From: Clostridium sp. E02
GTDB taxonomy: Bacteria > Bacillota > Clostridia > Lachnospirales > Lachnospiraceae
Reading direction: 5' to 3'
Assembly (NCBI RefSeq): GCF_003833015.1
Contig: NZ_RJLQ01000003.1
Span: forward strand, 167,579 to 231,578
DNA: 64,000 nt
A program made the translations under genes and the position numbers. A model generated the notes under the pieces. It had not been told where the DNA came from. It did no database searches and saw nothing but the letters and a program-made list of their open reading frames with translations. Shown here piece after piece: positions 19,641 through 27,712 of this stretch (the first letter of the stretch is position 1; every line of letters begins with the position of its first letter).

Positions 19641-19882
19641 TCAACTCTTCTTTATTTCTTTTAATTTTCCATTTATAAAGGAATCTAAATTAGCTAACAA
19701 TCTATTTTCATTCTCTTCCTTTGTATGTTCTATAGGTATATAATTATCTGTAATAGGCATATAAGAAATAAATTTTTCCATGTCACTAATCACAAACTGA
19801 TTAGCTATTTCATTTTTTAAATAATTATTCTTTATACCATAATATATAGTATACCAGTCTAAAAAAATATTAGCATCTGACG
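19641..19882 (-). pseudogene. Immunity-like gene split by an IS3 element
   Basis: About 80 codons reading SDANIFLDWYTIYYGIKNNY, NQFVISDMEKFISYMPITDN, and ending GKLKEIKKS. The 5' end is interrupted by the IS3 element: after the insertion the sequence continues at 20890 with CGTCAATCC, so the original gene probably began with TTG-ACG-TCA-GAT just past the orphan HRRF toxin domain. Short, acidic and helical, it fits an immunity protein, but no family is assigned. Confidence 0.5.
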
Positions 19883-19923
19883 GTGTCAAGCTTTTTTGTA
19901 ACACCTGTGTATAGTTTCATTCC

Positions 19924-20540
19924 CTACGCAGCACATCGTGCTGCATAAGGTGTAAGACCTCCATTATAACGGTGTGGTCTTATGTAATTATATTTTATAT
20001 AAACGAAATCATAAACACCTTGGTCTAAAGCTTCATTGGTTTTGAAGCGATGAATGTTTAGATATTCGTTTTTAAACGTATTATAAAAACGTTCCATTAC
20101 TGCATTATCATACGGACAGCCCGCTTTACTCATACTTTGCTGAATATGTTTTTTTTCACAAAACTCATTAAAATCTTTCGATGTATATTGCGACCCTTGA
20201 TCCGTTTGCAACTCCTTTTTTGTACCCAGGTTTTTTCCTTCGAACAATTGATCTTAGCCCTAATTCCTTCATATAATGATGAATGGTAAGTGCAGATCTA
20301 ATGATTCCGTTTTCGTTTTCAAGATAATCACGCATCATGTTATAGCCTGGAATGCCCTCCTCACGATGGTACTTGGCAACCATGATACGTTGAATATATG
20401 CCTTTTCTTTACGATATTCTTGTTTTTTATCCTTTTTGTAATTGTAGTAAGCATTGGGACAAATATGAAACTTTTTCAATAACCATCGAACGCCAAATTT
20501 AGAATGATATTTCTGGATAAACTGGTATTGTGCTAATCTA
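19924..20540 (-). pseudogene. IS3-family transposase OrfB, internally deleted
   Basis: The first part (20540-20240, -1 frame relative to orfA) encodes FIQKYHSKFGVRWLLKKFHI, GIPGYNMMRDYLENENGI and LGLRSIVRRKKPGYKKG. The second part (20247-19924) encodes LQTDQGSQYTSKDFNEFCEK, GCPYDNAVMERFYNTFKNEY and YNYIRPHRYNGGLTPYAARC, the second Asp and Glu of the DDE integrase core. About 100 codons between them, including the first catalytic Asp, are missing, and the frame changes at the junction near 20235. Confidence 0.8.
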
Positions 20541-20820
20541 TTTCCTTCGCAAAGAATGCTGCCGCTTTTTTTAAGAAGTCATTTTCCTTTTTAAGTTCTT
20601 CTAATTCTTTTTTTAAACGCTTTGTTTCAGCATATGCGTCAGATTCTTCTTGTTTAGTTGGATTGCTTTTGCATTCTTTGCGGTATTGCTGTAACCAGTA
20701 TGTGAGTGTGCCGCTACCAAGATTGTATTCTTCAGTAAGGCTTTTTTTAGTTCTTCCCTCTTCCAGATAGAGGCGAAGTACTTTTTCTTTGAGTTCAGGA
20801 TCATAACGATTGTTTGACAT
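20533..20820 (-). CDS. IS3-family OrfA (HTH protein)
   Basis: 95 residues. An N-terminal helix-turn-helix (YDPELKEKVLRLYLEEGRTK, then YNLGSGTLTYWLQQY) binds IS ends, and a C-terminal leucine-zipper-like coiled coil (KRLKKELEELKKENDFLKKA) is typical of IS150-group OrfA. It overlaps the start of orfB, which would be made by -1 frameshifting. It is intact although its partner is deleted. Confidence 0.85.
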   Translation of the reverse strand: MSNNRYDPELKEKVLRLYLEEGRTKKSLTEEYNLGSGTLTYWLQQYRKECKSNPTKQEESDAYAETKRLKKELEELKKENDFLKKAAAFFAKEID

Positions 20821-20932
20821 GTTGTAACTTCTCCTTTGATGTAGGTTATTTTACCAAACTATACCTTGGTGTTACAACTTAATTATACAACGTCAATCCT
20901 CAAATATCTCTATATTATACAATTCTTACCTC

Positions 20933-21175
20933 CTATGGTCTAGCATTAGGCTTTCCAGTTACTCGTACACCTTCTATGAACCTGCGGTGTGTTACTCCTT
21001 TTACAGGATCTGGATCTACAATCCATTCAAATATTCCATTTTTTCCATTTAGAGATCCTTCAATTTGATAAAGAGAACGTTTTACACCATCTCCACCAAC
21101 TAGCGGAAATTCTGTTGCTTAACCTGCATAATTATCTATAATATCATTAAACGCATGTAGTGAACCTTCCTCTGT
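20933..21175 (-). pseudogene. Orphan toxin C-terminal domain (HRRF type)
   Basis: 81 codons with one in-frame stop (21119-21121). Reads HTEEGSLHAFNDIIDNYAG, stop, FPLVGGDGVKRSLYQIEGSL, GIFEWIVDPDPVKGVTHRRF, EGVRVTGKPNARP then TAG. The ending (GVTHRRFI-x-G-x-VTGxPN) is common at the C-termini of Firmicute polymorphic toxins of the WapA/LXG kind. The 5' end is cut by repeat copy A. An AGGAGG site follows the stop, serving the split immunity gene. Confidence 0.6.
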
Positions 21176-21935
21176 ATGGAATGGATTGCAAGTCATTTCT
21201 GGATTTATTTTTAGGAGATGGAACGGCAGAAAAAAGAACAGAACAGGGAGCTACAGAAAGAGTATTTCTTACCCCCTGTGACCCCCGGCAGCCTCAGCTT
21301 ACCATAGAACCAATTTCCTGTAAATCCCATTGTTCATCATGAACCATAGGGTAGACGGTCTGGCTAAACTTCTGGTGAAACAAGATCTATATACCACTTT
21401 CATTTTGCCCTGTGCCGTAAAATATTGCCCGTGTGTGACCTTTAAAACCAATGGTGGAACATATTATGCCAATCAGGCAATAAAAAGCCTTGTTGGGCAA
21501 ATCTGAAAAATATAGGCTTTTCTCATTGCACCTGATAGCTGTTTGGATTGCTTTGCCTCCTGTTCGTCTTCCGGTTGCTTTTTCAGAAAAATGTCGCATA
21601 TAGGCCAGTTTTCCATATCCCTCAAGTCGCACAATCGCAACCATTTATAAATTCCTGAACCGAAAATTTCTCGCCCTATTTTGCTACAAAAGCAGGGATG
21701 AACCATGGGGTCGAAAATAATGCTGGTTAAAGGCAGGTTCACCTTACGGTGCCCCTGCCAGCTTACAGCAGCCGGCAATGCCGACTGCATAAGGACTCCA
21801 ATCAAAACACTTCTTTTTTATTAGGTGGCTATACATAAGGCAAAAGTCACCTGTTAAGTGATTGCAACCACTCTGAAACCAGCTAATCCCAAGGCTTTCA
21901 AGGTGCCTGTGTGGCTGCACTTCAGAAATAATATA
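21176..21935. repeat. Region-specific repeat, copy A (longest)
   Basis: About 760 bp; the most complete of four copies. Minus-strand RNA would form GCAGTCGGCA / TGCCGGCTGC (10 bp, one G-U) and GGCAGG...CACC-GTAA-GGTG...CCTGCC with a GNRA-type tetraloop. Several frames cross it (for example 21387-21644 and 21473-21805) but indels between copies make conserved coding unlikely. I cannot assign it to a known element family. Confidence 0.75.
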
Positions 21936-22028
21936 ATTCAATCCATAGCATTTCTCACTCCAAAGCATAAGCATAAATGAATATAATTTTTATTATGCCT
22001 CATAATTTTATTTAACTTACTTTTTACA

Positions 22029-22397
22029 TTACTCATATGATATGTATACCTTATTATTTTCTTCAATAGATTTTTTAAATAACTCAAGTATTTCTTCATG
22101 TATTTCTTCTTCCAAGTCATCAAGCTTATACTTATCTATACCTTTAAATTGTTCGTATGCATCTTTAATATTTTCTACTAACCAAGGACTTTCATCGTAC
22201 CACCCTATATTCAGATTATAATAATATGCTAATGCTGTCCATTTGCCTTCTACTGGTGCAATTTGCTGCATTATATTATCAAAATAACCAGACCATAAAC
22301 TTATTTCTGATTTTTCATTGTTTTGTTGAACAACTGTAATAATTATCTCTGGTTCTCCCTCAAATCCTAAGTAGTATTTATTATCTATATTACCCAT
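22029..22397 (-). CDS. Candidate immunity protein for the PAAR-like toxin
   Basis: 122 residues starting MGNIDNKYYLGFEGEPEIII, acidic, mixed alpha/beta, ending in a Glu-rich helix. It begins 9 bp downstream of the toxin stop with its own AGGAGG-like site, the standard effector-immunity order. I do not recognise a named immunity family. Immunity is inferred from position, size and acidity. Confidence 0.6.
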   Translation of the reverse strand: MGNIDNKYYLGFEGEPEIIITVVQQNNEKSEISLWSGYFDNIMQQIAPVEGKWTALAYYYNLNIGWYDESPWLVENIKDAYEQFKGIDKYKLDDLEEEIHEEILELFKKSIEENNKVYISYE

Positions 22398-22406
22398 AGT
22401 ACCTCC

Positions 22407-23804
22407 TTATTTTGCCAGATAATGACCATTTTGCAGCATCTGCTTTTGTGCTTCAGTAGCTGTTCCTGTTTGATTAGCCTTAACTGCTTGATTCCAAGTT
22501 GACTCATTAACCCATGCACCTCCAACTTTTACCTCCACTACTTTTTGCACTCCATTTGCATTACCTGGTGTTGTTTTGGTAACTACCCACGTTGTTCCTC
22601 TATCATACTGTACGGCTCCTGGTGTTTCAGTATGCCATCTTGCTTCATAACTATAACTCCCATCACTCCATTTATATTTCACTTGTTGATATCCATTTTT
22701 AGATTGTGCAATTACTCTTGTATTTTCAGGTATATCAATTGGTGAGCCACCATTATTTCGGATATCTGTTGTAACTTTTGTTAAATCATCACCTGATAAG
22801 GAATCAAACTTTATATTATCATAGTTTGTCTTACCCGTCCCCTTAGTACCAGACCTTCTAGTATTCCTTTGCTTAACCGAAGGTTCATTCGCCTTGCTTT
22901 GGGTATTCCTCGCACTACCACCAATCGCACTGTAATACAGCACCGCCCCATAAGCAAAATTAGTTACTACTTCCGCTGCCACACTCAAAAACAGCTTATT
23001 TTTTTCCTGCCATCTCTTAGAAGGTACTGTCGCTATCTCCTTCTCTGCATCTTTACAAACTATCTTTAACTGATTTATAAATTCTTTATTTATAACAAGT
23101 GAATTTATATCATTGTTTCCAATTTTATCGTTGTTGCTAAACGTATTTACTATCCCATTTGATAACGTCTCCGTTGATCCCGTATCACATTGCATGATCA
23201 AACGTCCCAACGCTCCCTTGATATACTCCCCTTCAAGGTTATTATCATTATACAAAGTAGAAAGTGCAATCTTCCCCCCACTCTTATTCATCCGGTCCTC
23301 TATGAACTGGATTGCCATTTCATACTTTCCTTCATTTAAATACAAGCTTCCATATGGATTATCCAATAACTCCCGCAGTCCTGGATAATTCTTATCCATC
23401 TCTTGAATTAGTAGAATCTGTTTTGCAAAAATTCCATCCTGACCTGAGTTAATAATTTTAAATTCCATCCCGCATGTTTTACAGGATAGAAGAGATTTGG
23501 TTGTTATAATTTCCTTCCCATTTATCTTCTCCCCTTGTGGTTCCGGGTTCTCCCATTTTTCCGCCAAATTCATTGAGTCCTCACAGAATCCCCCCTCCTT
23601 GCAGTACCCAAATGATTGAATATTATGAAATGCCTTACAGTCCTCCACACATGCTTTTGGCAGATTATTGACATCAATACCGCCAGAATCCACATATAAA
23701 TAACTGTCATGGTCCCCATACGGGCAGCGTAATTCAGCCCCTAGCACCAGTGGCTCCGGTGGTTTTTCTTCTTTTTTCCCGAACATCCAATCGAAAAATC
23801 CCAT
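22407..23804 (-). CDS. PAAR-like (DUF4280-type) polymorphic toxin
   Basis: 465 residues. The N-terminal domain (about 15-125) is Cys-rich and DUF4280-like: LVLGAELRCPYGDHDSYLYV, ACVEDC, GGFC and TTKSLLSCKTCGMEF, a PAAR-like spike cap that carries effectors. A helical middle region follows, with a hydrophobic stretch near 265-285. After a GTKGTGKT junction (about 320) comes a variable toxin domain: YDNIKFDSLSGDDLTKVTTD, PENTRVIAQSKNGYQQVKYK, EARWHTETPGA and GTTWVVTKTTPG. Its enzyme type is not established; RWHT/TTWVV suggests a nuclease-like fold as a guess. The start is ATG at 23804 with GAGGAGG. It is the last delivery gene of the VgrG-like operon. Confidence 0.75.
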   Translation of the reverse strand: MGFFDWMFGKKEEKPPEPLVLGAELRCPYGDHDSYLYVDSGGIDVNNLPKACVEDCKAFHNIQSFGYCKEGGFCEDSMNLAEKWENPEPQGEKINGKEIITTKSLLSCKTCGMEFKIINSGQDGIFAKQILLIQEMDKNYPGLRELLDNPYGSLYLNEGKYEMAIQFIEDRMNKSGGKIALSTLYNDNNLEGEYIKGALGRLIMQCDTGSTETLSNGIVNTFSNNDKIGNNDINSLVINKEFINQLKIVCKDAEKEIATVPSKRWQEKNKLFLSVAAEVVTNFAYGAVLYYSAIGGSARNTQSKANEPSVKQRNTRRSGTKGTGKTNYDNIKFDSLSGDDLTKVTTDIRNNGGSPIDIPENTRVIAQSKNGYQQVKYKWSDGSYSYEARWHTETPGAVQYDRGTTWVVTKTTPGNANGVQKVVEVKVGGAWVNESTWNQAVKANQTGTATEAQKQMLQNGHYLAK

Positions 23805-23817
23805 TGACACCCTCCTC

Positions 23818-24339
23818 TCATTCTATCATAAATTCCTCTATTCTCATACCCATAACTTCCCTTCGATAGGCACTCTCTACAAAGTTCAAGTCAGCCACAA
23901 GATATCTTCCTTTTATACCTCCAAGTCTGAAAATAGAGTGCATTTGTATTTTCTCTTTTTTCAAAATACCTTTCATAATTACACTTCTATCTTTGCTTAC
24001 CTCACTCTTTGCATCCAAACAATCAAGTTCCGGTAAATTAGGAATCTGATAATAAGCACTTCTCCGATTTTCCTTATCAAATAAGGTTGCATATTTAAAC
24101 TGAATTTCCGGACTATATATTCGAATTAACGCCGCCAGTTCCTTTGAAACCATAAAACAGGGATGGCAAATCAGGTCCATAAATGACAGTTCCCGATTCA
24201 ATTCTATTTGAAAATGATTCTGCCTGGAAAGCTCCTCATATATCTGACGATCCGATCTGCCTGGTCTCATTTGAGTGTACCAGTCCAAGAATCGTGGCTG
24301 TGGGTTCCTTTTATCAGCATATATCATGAAATATCTCAT
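23818..24339 (-). CDS. Unrecognised protein of the VgrG-like operon
   Basis: 173 residues from ATG at 24339 (strong GGAGAGGAG); the open frame runs further up into the preceding gene. It begins MRYFMIYADKRNPQPRFLDW, and has ICHPCFMVSKELAALIRIYS and GRYLVADLNFVESAYR. The layout (short beta N-terminus, a P-C-F-M-V-S-x-E segment) loosely recalls Imm11/DUF1629-like proteins, but I do not assert membership. It sits between an unrecognised protein and the toxin gene, so it may be an adaptor or accessory of effector loading. Confidence 0.55.
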   Translation of the reverse strand: MRYFMIYADKRNPQPRFLDWYTQMRPGRSDRQIYEELSRQNHFQIELNRELSFMDLICHPCFMVSKELAALIRIYSPEIQFKYATLFDKENRRSAYYQIPNLPELDCLDAKSEVSKDRSVIMKGILKKEKIQMHSIFRLGGIKGRYLVADLNFVESAYRREVMGMRIEEFMIE

Positions 24340-24341
24340 TT

Positions 24342-24938
24342 TTACTCCTCTCCTAGATGAAAAAGAACGTCGGCTTCTCCCATATACTCTCCAAACAGAA
24401 TCCTCGCACAACGATCCAGCCGCACTCGTTGTGGCAAAAAATTGCTCTCTGACACTGCTTCCTCAAACATTGCTTGTAAAAATGCCTTGGTCAAACGATG
24501 ATAATACGGTGCATACGCATAGCGTATATAATCAGCTTCATATTCACGGATTCTGGGAAAATTTTTACCAAGTTTTTTCCTGATAGCTTCCACATCCTCC
24601 TCGAAAAACTCATATATATATCTGGCATCCCAATAAGACACGGCATGAGAAGAATCGTTGTAAAATGCAGGATCCATTAAATCGATCCTGATAAGATAGT
24701 GCTGCAGAAACATACTGCTGTACAAATGGGAAAAAAGAATATATTTTATCTTTCCTTTTTTCTTCTCGTCTTGAAGAATTGTGGTCTGTTCTACCACTGC
24801 TTTGAAAGCTTCCAGAAACGTATGTACGATCTCCTTACTATGTTTTTCGCAATGCGATGTAATACACCTGCTGCTTTTTGAAAATTGTTCCGGCAAGATG
24901 GGTTCCAAAGCTGTCGTAAACTCTTCTTTTCGATCCAT
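24342..24938 (-). CDS. Unrecognised helical protein of the VgrG-like operon
   Basis: 198 residues, predicted mostly helical, without membrane segments. Segments include SSRCITSHCEKHSKEIVHTF, HLYSSMFLQHYLIRIDLMDP and YIYEFFEEDVEAIRKKLGKN. Its start overlaps the stop of the second VgrG-like gene (TAATG), so the two are translationally coupled. I do not recognise a family. An effector adaptor role is possible from position only. Confidence 0.55.
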   Translation of the reverse strand: MDRKEEFTTALEPILPEQFSKSSRCITSHCEKHSKEIVHTFLEAFKAVVEQTTILQDEKKKGKIKYILFSHLYSSMFLQHYLIRIDLMDPAFYNDSSHAVSYWDARYIYEFFEEDVEAIRKKLGKNFPRIREYEADYIRYAYAPYYHRLTKAFLQAMFEEAVSESNFLPQRVRLDRCARILFGEYMGEADVLFHLGEE

Positions 24939-26335
24939 TATTGTATCCTTATCTTTCCACCGGTGAATGTAATGTCCTTATCGATCAACAATCCCGAACC
25001 ACCCTGTTTGATGTTAATCTGCTTTTTTCCAGCTATAACAAGAGATGCATCCTCACTGGAAACGGTCATGTTACCCCTAGAAGAGATCGATATATCTTTG
25101 TTGCTGATAATCTGTATTCCTTCCTCATCCTTTATACTGATTGACATCCCTTTGTTATTAGTAAGTTCTACACTGTCAGGTGTAAACAGTAATTCCTTTC
25201 CATATTTTGTCTTAAATGACTTGTGATCTGGATTCTTCCTGTCTTTTCCTGTTTCCATATGTACAGAACTAATGACATAACCATGTTCCTCCATCTGATC
25301 TGGTATCTGCAGGCGTACACGGTCCCCTGGTTCTGGCATGCAGTACCAGCCCGCACCATCGGGGGAAGAATATCCAGTGGAATAAGGGAACCATTTCGTT
25401 CTATTCTGGCCGGTATTCTCGTCCCCTGCCAATTCAATCTTTACCCGATCTTGACGGACTTCACTGACAGATGCTAAAAAAGAGCAGCCTGTCTGGTCCA
25501 TATTTGACTTAAGCATTACACGCATGCCATTGATCGGTCGTAAGGTATAAGTGTGAGTTAACTCCTCATGCACATATTTAATTTGAATTTTGCAGACATA
25601 CCCACCTTCGTTCCCCAGCACAAGCCTATCCCATAAGTCATAAATATCTCTTGAAGTAATGCGGTATTCCATATAATCCTGCTCCATAAGTGGATTAGAA
25701 CCGCTCCCCCCCTGTGTCATATAACTGTCAACCCGCTTGCTGACACTATAGCGAGTAGACTCAGACATGGTGTACGTTGAAAAATTAGCATTCCCCACAA
25801 AGTAATAAGCCCCTTCTCTGGTGATCGCAGGTGTTACAGCCATACCAAAACGGCTGGCAATTCTTCTGATAAACTCCCAGTCAGTCTCATTATATTGCAA
25901 TAAAAAGTCTATGGTGGATGCCTCAAGACCGCCATTTACTTTTACATCCGCTTCCCCATACGACTGATTTATGGTTTTTAATACCTCCAGATATGTTAAT
26001 CCAGTATCCTGAAAAGAACGATAATGCTTGTTCCCATCCATTAGAAATGTTCCACTTTTTAGTGTGAGGGTAAGCCTGGTGGCATGAGGCTGCGGTTCTA
26101 AGGAAAATCCGGCAATCAGTCCTGTCATAAGGTTTTGGGTATTCCCTTCTTCATCCTCTCCAGTAATATTCACCCACATGCGTTCCAGTAATTTACCTCT
26201 GTAAACCTCCACATCCTTATCACGAATATATCCGCTTATAAAAGCGGTTGCATGTTCCCCCACTTCCCGGTCTATTTCCAGGCACTCCAGTGTCAGGAAC
26301 TCAAATTGAGAAATATGTATTTTATCTGCTCTCAT
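24938..26335 (-). CDS. VgrG-like spike protein 2
   Basis: 465 residues. The N-terminal part (about 1-265) is a gpD/gp27-like hub: ATAFISGYIRDKDVEVYRGK, a YLEVLKTINQSYGEADVKVN segment, and LQYNETDWEFIRRIASRFGM, the best-conserved VgrG motif. An OB-fold (about 285-375) follows with MPEPGDRVRLQIPDQMEEHG. The C-terminal 80 residues are a repetitive beta-stretch (ISIKDEEGIQIISNKDISIS) expected to form the trimeric needle. Shorter than Gram-negative VgrG (about 600-900). It has no C-terminal effector fusion. It overlaps the genes on both sides. Confidence 0.8.
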   Translation of the reverse strand: MRADKIHISQFEFLTLECLEIDREVGEHATAFISGYIRDKDVEVYRGKLLERMWVNITGEDEEGNTQNLMTGLIAGFSLEPQPHATRLTLTLKSGTFLMDGNKHYRSFQDTGLTYLEVLKTINQSYGEADVKVNGGLEASTIDFLLQYNETDWEFIRRIASRFGMAVTPAITREGAYYFVGNANFSTYTMSESTRYSVSKRVDSYMTQGGSGSNPLMEQDYMEYRITSRDIYDLWDRLVLGNEGGYVCKIQIKYVHEELTHTYTLRPINGMRVMLKSNMDQTGCSFLASVSEVRQDRVKIELAGDENTGQNRTKWFPYSTGYSSPDGAGWYCMPEPGDRVRLQIPDQMEEHGYVISSVHMETGKDRKNPDHKSFKTKYGKELLFTPDSVELTNNKGMSISIKDEEGIQIISNKDISISSRGNMTVSSEDASLVIAGKKQINIKQGGSGLLIDKDITFTGGKIRIQ

Positions 26336-26939
26336 TTTTCAATTCTCCTTTTCCTGTGAACTCTATATACCCCAGCGATTTTAACACTGGTTCTCTCCAT
26401 TCATCATAAAAACACATCCTGCAGTTAAAGGTTCCCACTAACAGATACTCCTCCGTACCAACCAGAAACTGCAGGTTATAGGTTTCCTCATCCAGCGTAA
26501 AGTTCTTGTATTCAAACCACCTGCCATCGGCTCTTGCTAAAGGAATACTCCCTCTGCTATAAAATACAGTCTCCGGTGCATGAATCTTAACCGTGTCCTG
26601 CATTTGGTCTATAAGTTCGTCTAAATTGCTATACTCATGTATGTCCTCGCGCCTTAATAGATGAAAACCAAAATTATCATCATAATATTCATTGGTGAGC
26701 AATACCGCCGGTCGACTGCTGCTTATATATCTGATCTTTGCAATCATCTCGGGCATTTCTGTGAAGCTATGGGGCATTCGTGCAATCACCTTTCCGTTAA
26801 ACATAGGAAATGGTTCAAATCTTACCCCTTTTCCCCGAATAGGGATTTCATCTGTCCGTAGATCATATGCACTGGTTCTTTTCTTGAAGAAGTTCTGTAA
26901 CCCGATAATTTTTTCATCTACATAAACACCTTTTTTCAT
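26322..26939 (-). CDS. DcrB/Eag-like chaperone candidate 2
   Basis: 205 residues. Pattern: FNGKVIARMPHSFTEMPEMI, SSSRPAVLLTNEYYDDNFGF, then a helix (LDELIDQMQDTVKIHA), then GRWFEYKNFTLDEETYNLQF and LLVGTFNCRMCFYDEWREPV. This order (N-terminal GxVxxxMPxxF, RPxxxL, central helix, C-terminal beta with a final helix) is also seen in the neighbouring 182-residue protein and resembles the DcrB/DUF1795 fold of EagR chaperones that load T6SS effectors. The similarity is by pattern, not by search. It overlaps both neighbours by 4-14 bp. Confidence 0.55.
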   Translation of the reverse strand: MKKGVYVDEKIIGLQNFFKKRTSAYDLRTDEIPIRGKGVRFEPFPMFNGKVIARMPHSFTEMPEMIAKIRYISSSRPAVLLTNEYYDDNFGFHLLRREDIHEYSNLDELIDQMQDTVKIHAPETVFYSRGSIPLARADGRWFEYKNFTLDEETYNLQFLVGTEEYLLVGTFNCRMCFYDEWREPVLKSLGYIEFTGKGELKNESR

Positions 26940-27484
26940 TTCCCCCCTCCGTGATGTCTCCCGATTGTCTGTAAAGAACCTGGACTGCTCCTGACATAAG
27001 ATGGTTTTCTTTCGGGAACTTCCAATGATTCCATCATCTGTAACATTTGCTTTTTTCCTACCTCATCCTCAATAAAACAGCCCATTGTTCCAAGCATCAT
27101 GCACTCATCCACAGAGTATACATACATGAAGTTTTGTAGTGTTCCTTCTCTTATCATACTTCGAAAAGAAAACCAGCCACATGCCCCATCCTTCTTTGGG
27201 ACTAACTGTGGATCGGATAACAAGCATGAAGGATACAGCCCCACGATTGCTTTGGTTATGCATTGTATTGCATACTCTACCTGAACTGCTGCTAACTTTT
27301 GTTCTTTTAAAAGAGAAAAAGTACAAAACCGATGTGCATTCGTATCCTCTAAAATGATCTGAGGTCTTTGTTCATAGGGGTACATGAATTCTGCTCTGTT
27401 GGTTTCCATTGGATGTAAGAAATCCGGAATGCGCACTGCCAGCCTTCCACCAAAAAAAAGAGATTTATCTGCAACTTGCTCCAT
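26936..27484 (-). CDS. DcrB/Eag-like chaperone candidate 1
   Basis: 182 residues. Pattern matches the next gene: FFGGRLAVRIPDFLHPMETN, YEQRPQIILEDTNAHRF, a helix (YAIQCITKAIVGLYP), GWFSFRSMIREGTLQNFMYV and LGTMGCFIEDEVGKKQMLQM. The two are therefore probably paralogues. Its start lies inside the end of the 81-residue gene (20-bp overlap). The role as effector or VgrG chaperone is inferred from fold pattern and context. Confidence 0.55.
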   Translation of the reverse strand: MEQVADKSLFFGGRLAVRIPDFLHPMETNRAEFMYPYEQRPQIILEDTNAHRFCTFSLLKEQKLAAVQVEYAIQCITKAIVGLYPSCLLSDPQLVPKKDGACGWFSFRSMIREGTLQNFMYVYSVDECMMLGTMGCFIEDEVGKKQMLQMMESLEVPERKPSYVRSSPGSLQTIGRHHGGGK

Positions 27485-27710
27485 CTGCCTCCCCCGTTTC
27501 TAATTTTAAGCGATGCAACTGTTCCTTTATTTCCCTTCTGCACGCATCAAACGAAAATTGGACAGACTGGCAGATTACCTCACTGTGCCCAGAAACCAGT
27601 TGTTCCATCTCTTCCTGAGCCCCGCTTTTAAACTGCCAGACTGGAATCTGGTTTATCTTATCGATTAACGGACTTTTTCCTACTGCTCCATTAATAACAG
27701 AATATGACAT
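27465..27710 (-). CDS. Small helical protein of the VgrG-like operon
   Basis: 81 residues: MSYSVINGAVGKSPLIDKIN, then an amphipathic helical half (QEEMEQLVSGHSEVICQSVQ, FDACRREIKEQLHRLKLE). It starts 2 bp after the first VgrG-like gene stops and overlaps the next gene by 20 bp, so it is clearly co-translated. No family recognised. Its size and helicity are like small tail-tip or adaptor proteins. Confidence 0.6.
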   Translation of the reverse strand: MSYSVINGAVGKSPLIDKINQIPVWQFKSGAQEEMEQLVSGHSEVICQSVQFSFDACRREIKEQLHRLKLETGEADGASCR

Positions 27711-27712
27711 TC

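Larger units (their letters stand above)
19883..20889 (-). mobile_element. IS3-family element with internal deletion
   Basis: About 1.0 kb. Imperfect terminal repeats share GTAACACC and TATAGTTT near both ends (about 19898-19918 and 20860-20875). ACG flanks both sides (19880-19882 and 20890-20892), a probable 3-bp target duplication. Intact IS150-type elements are about 1.3-1.5 kb; the missing part lies within the transposase gene orfB, so this copy is non-autonomous. Confidence 0.75.

Noticed and set aside
21387..21805. Open frames of 85-110 codons on the minus strand in repeat copy A
   Set aside because: The other repeat copies have indels in the same places, so the frames are not conserved; no RBS. 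Treated as part of a repeat.
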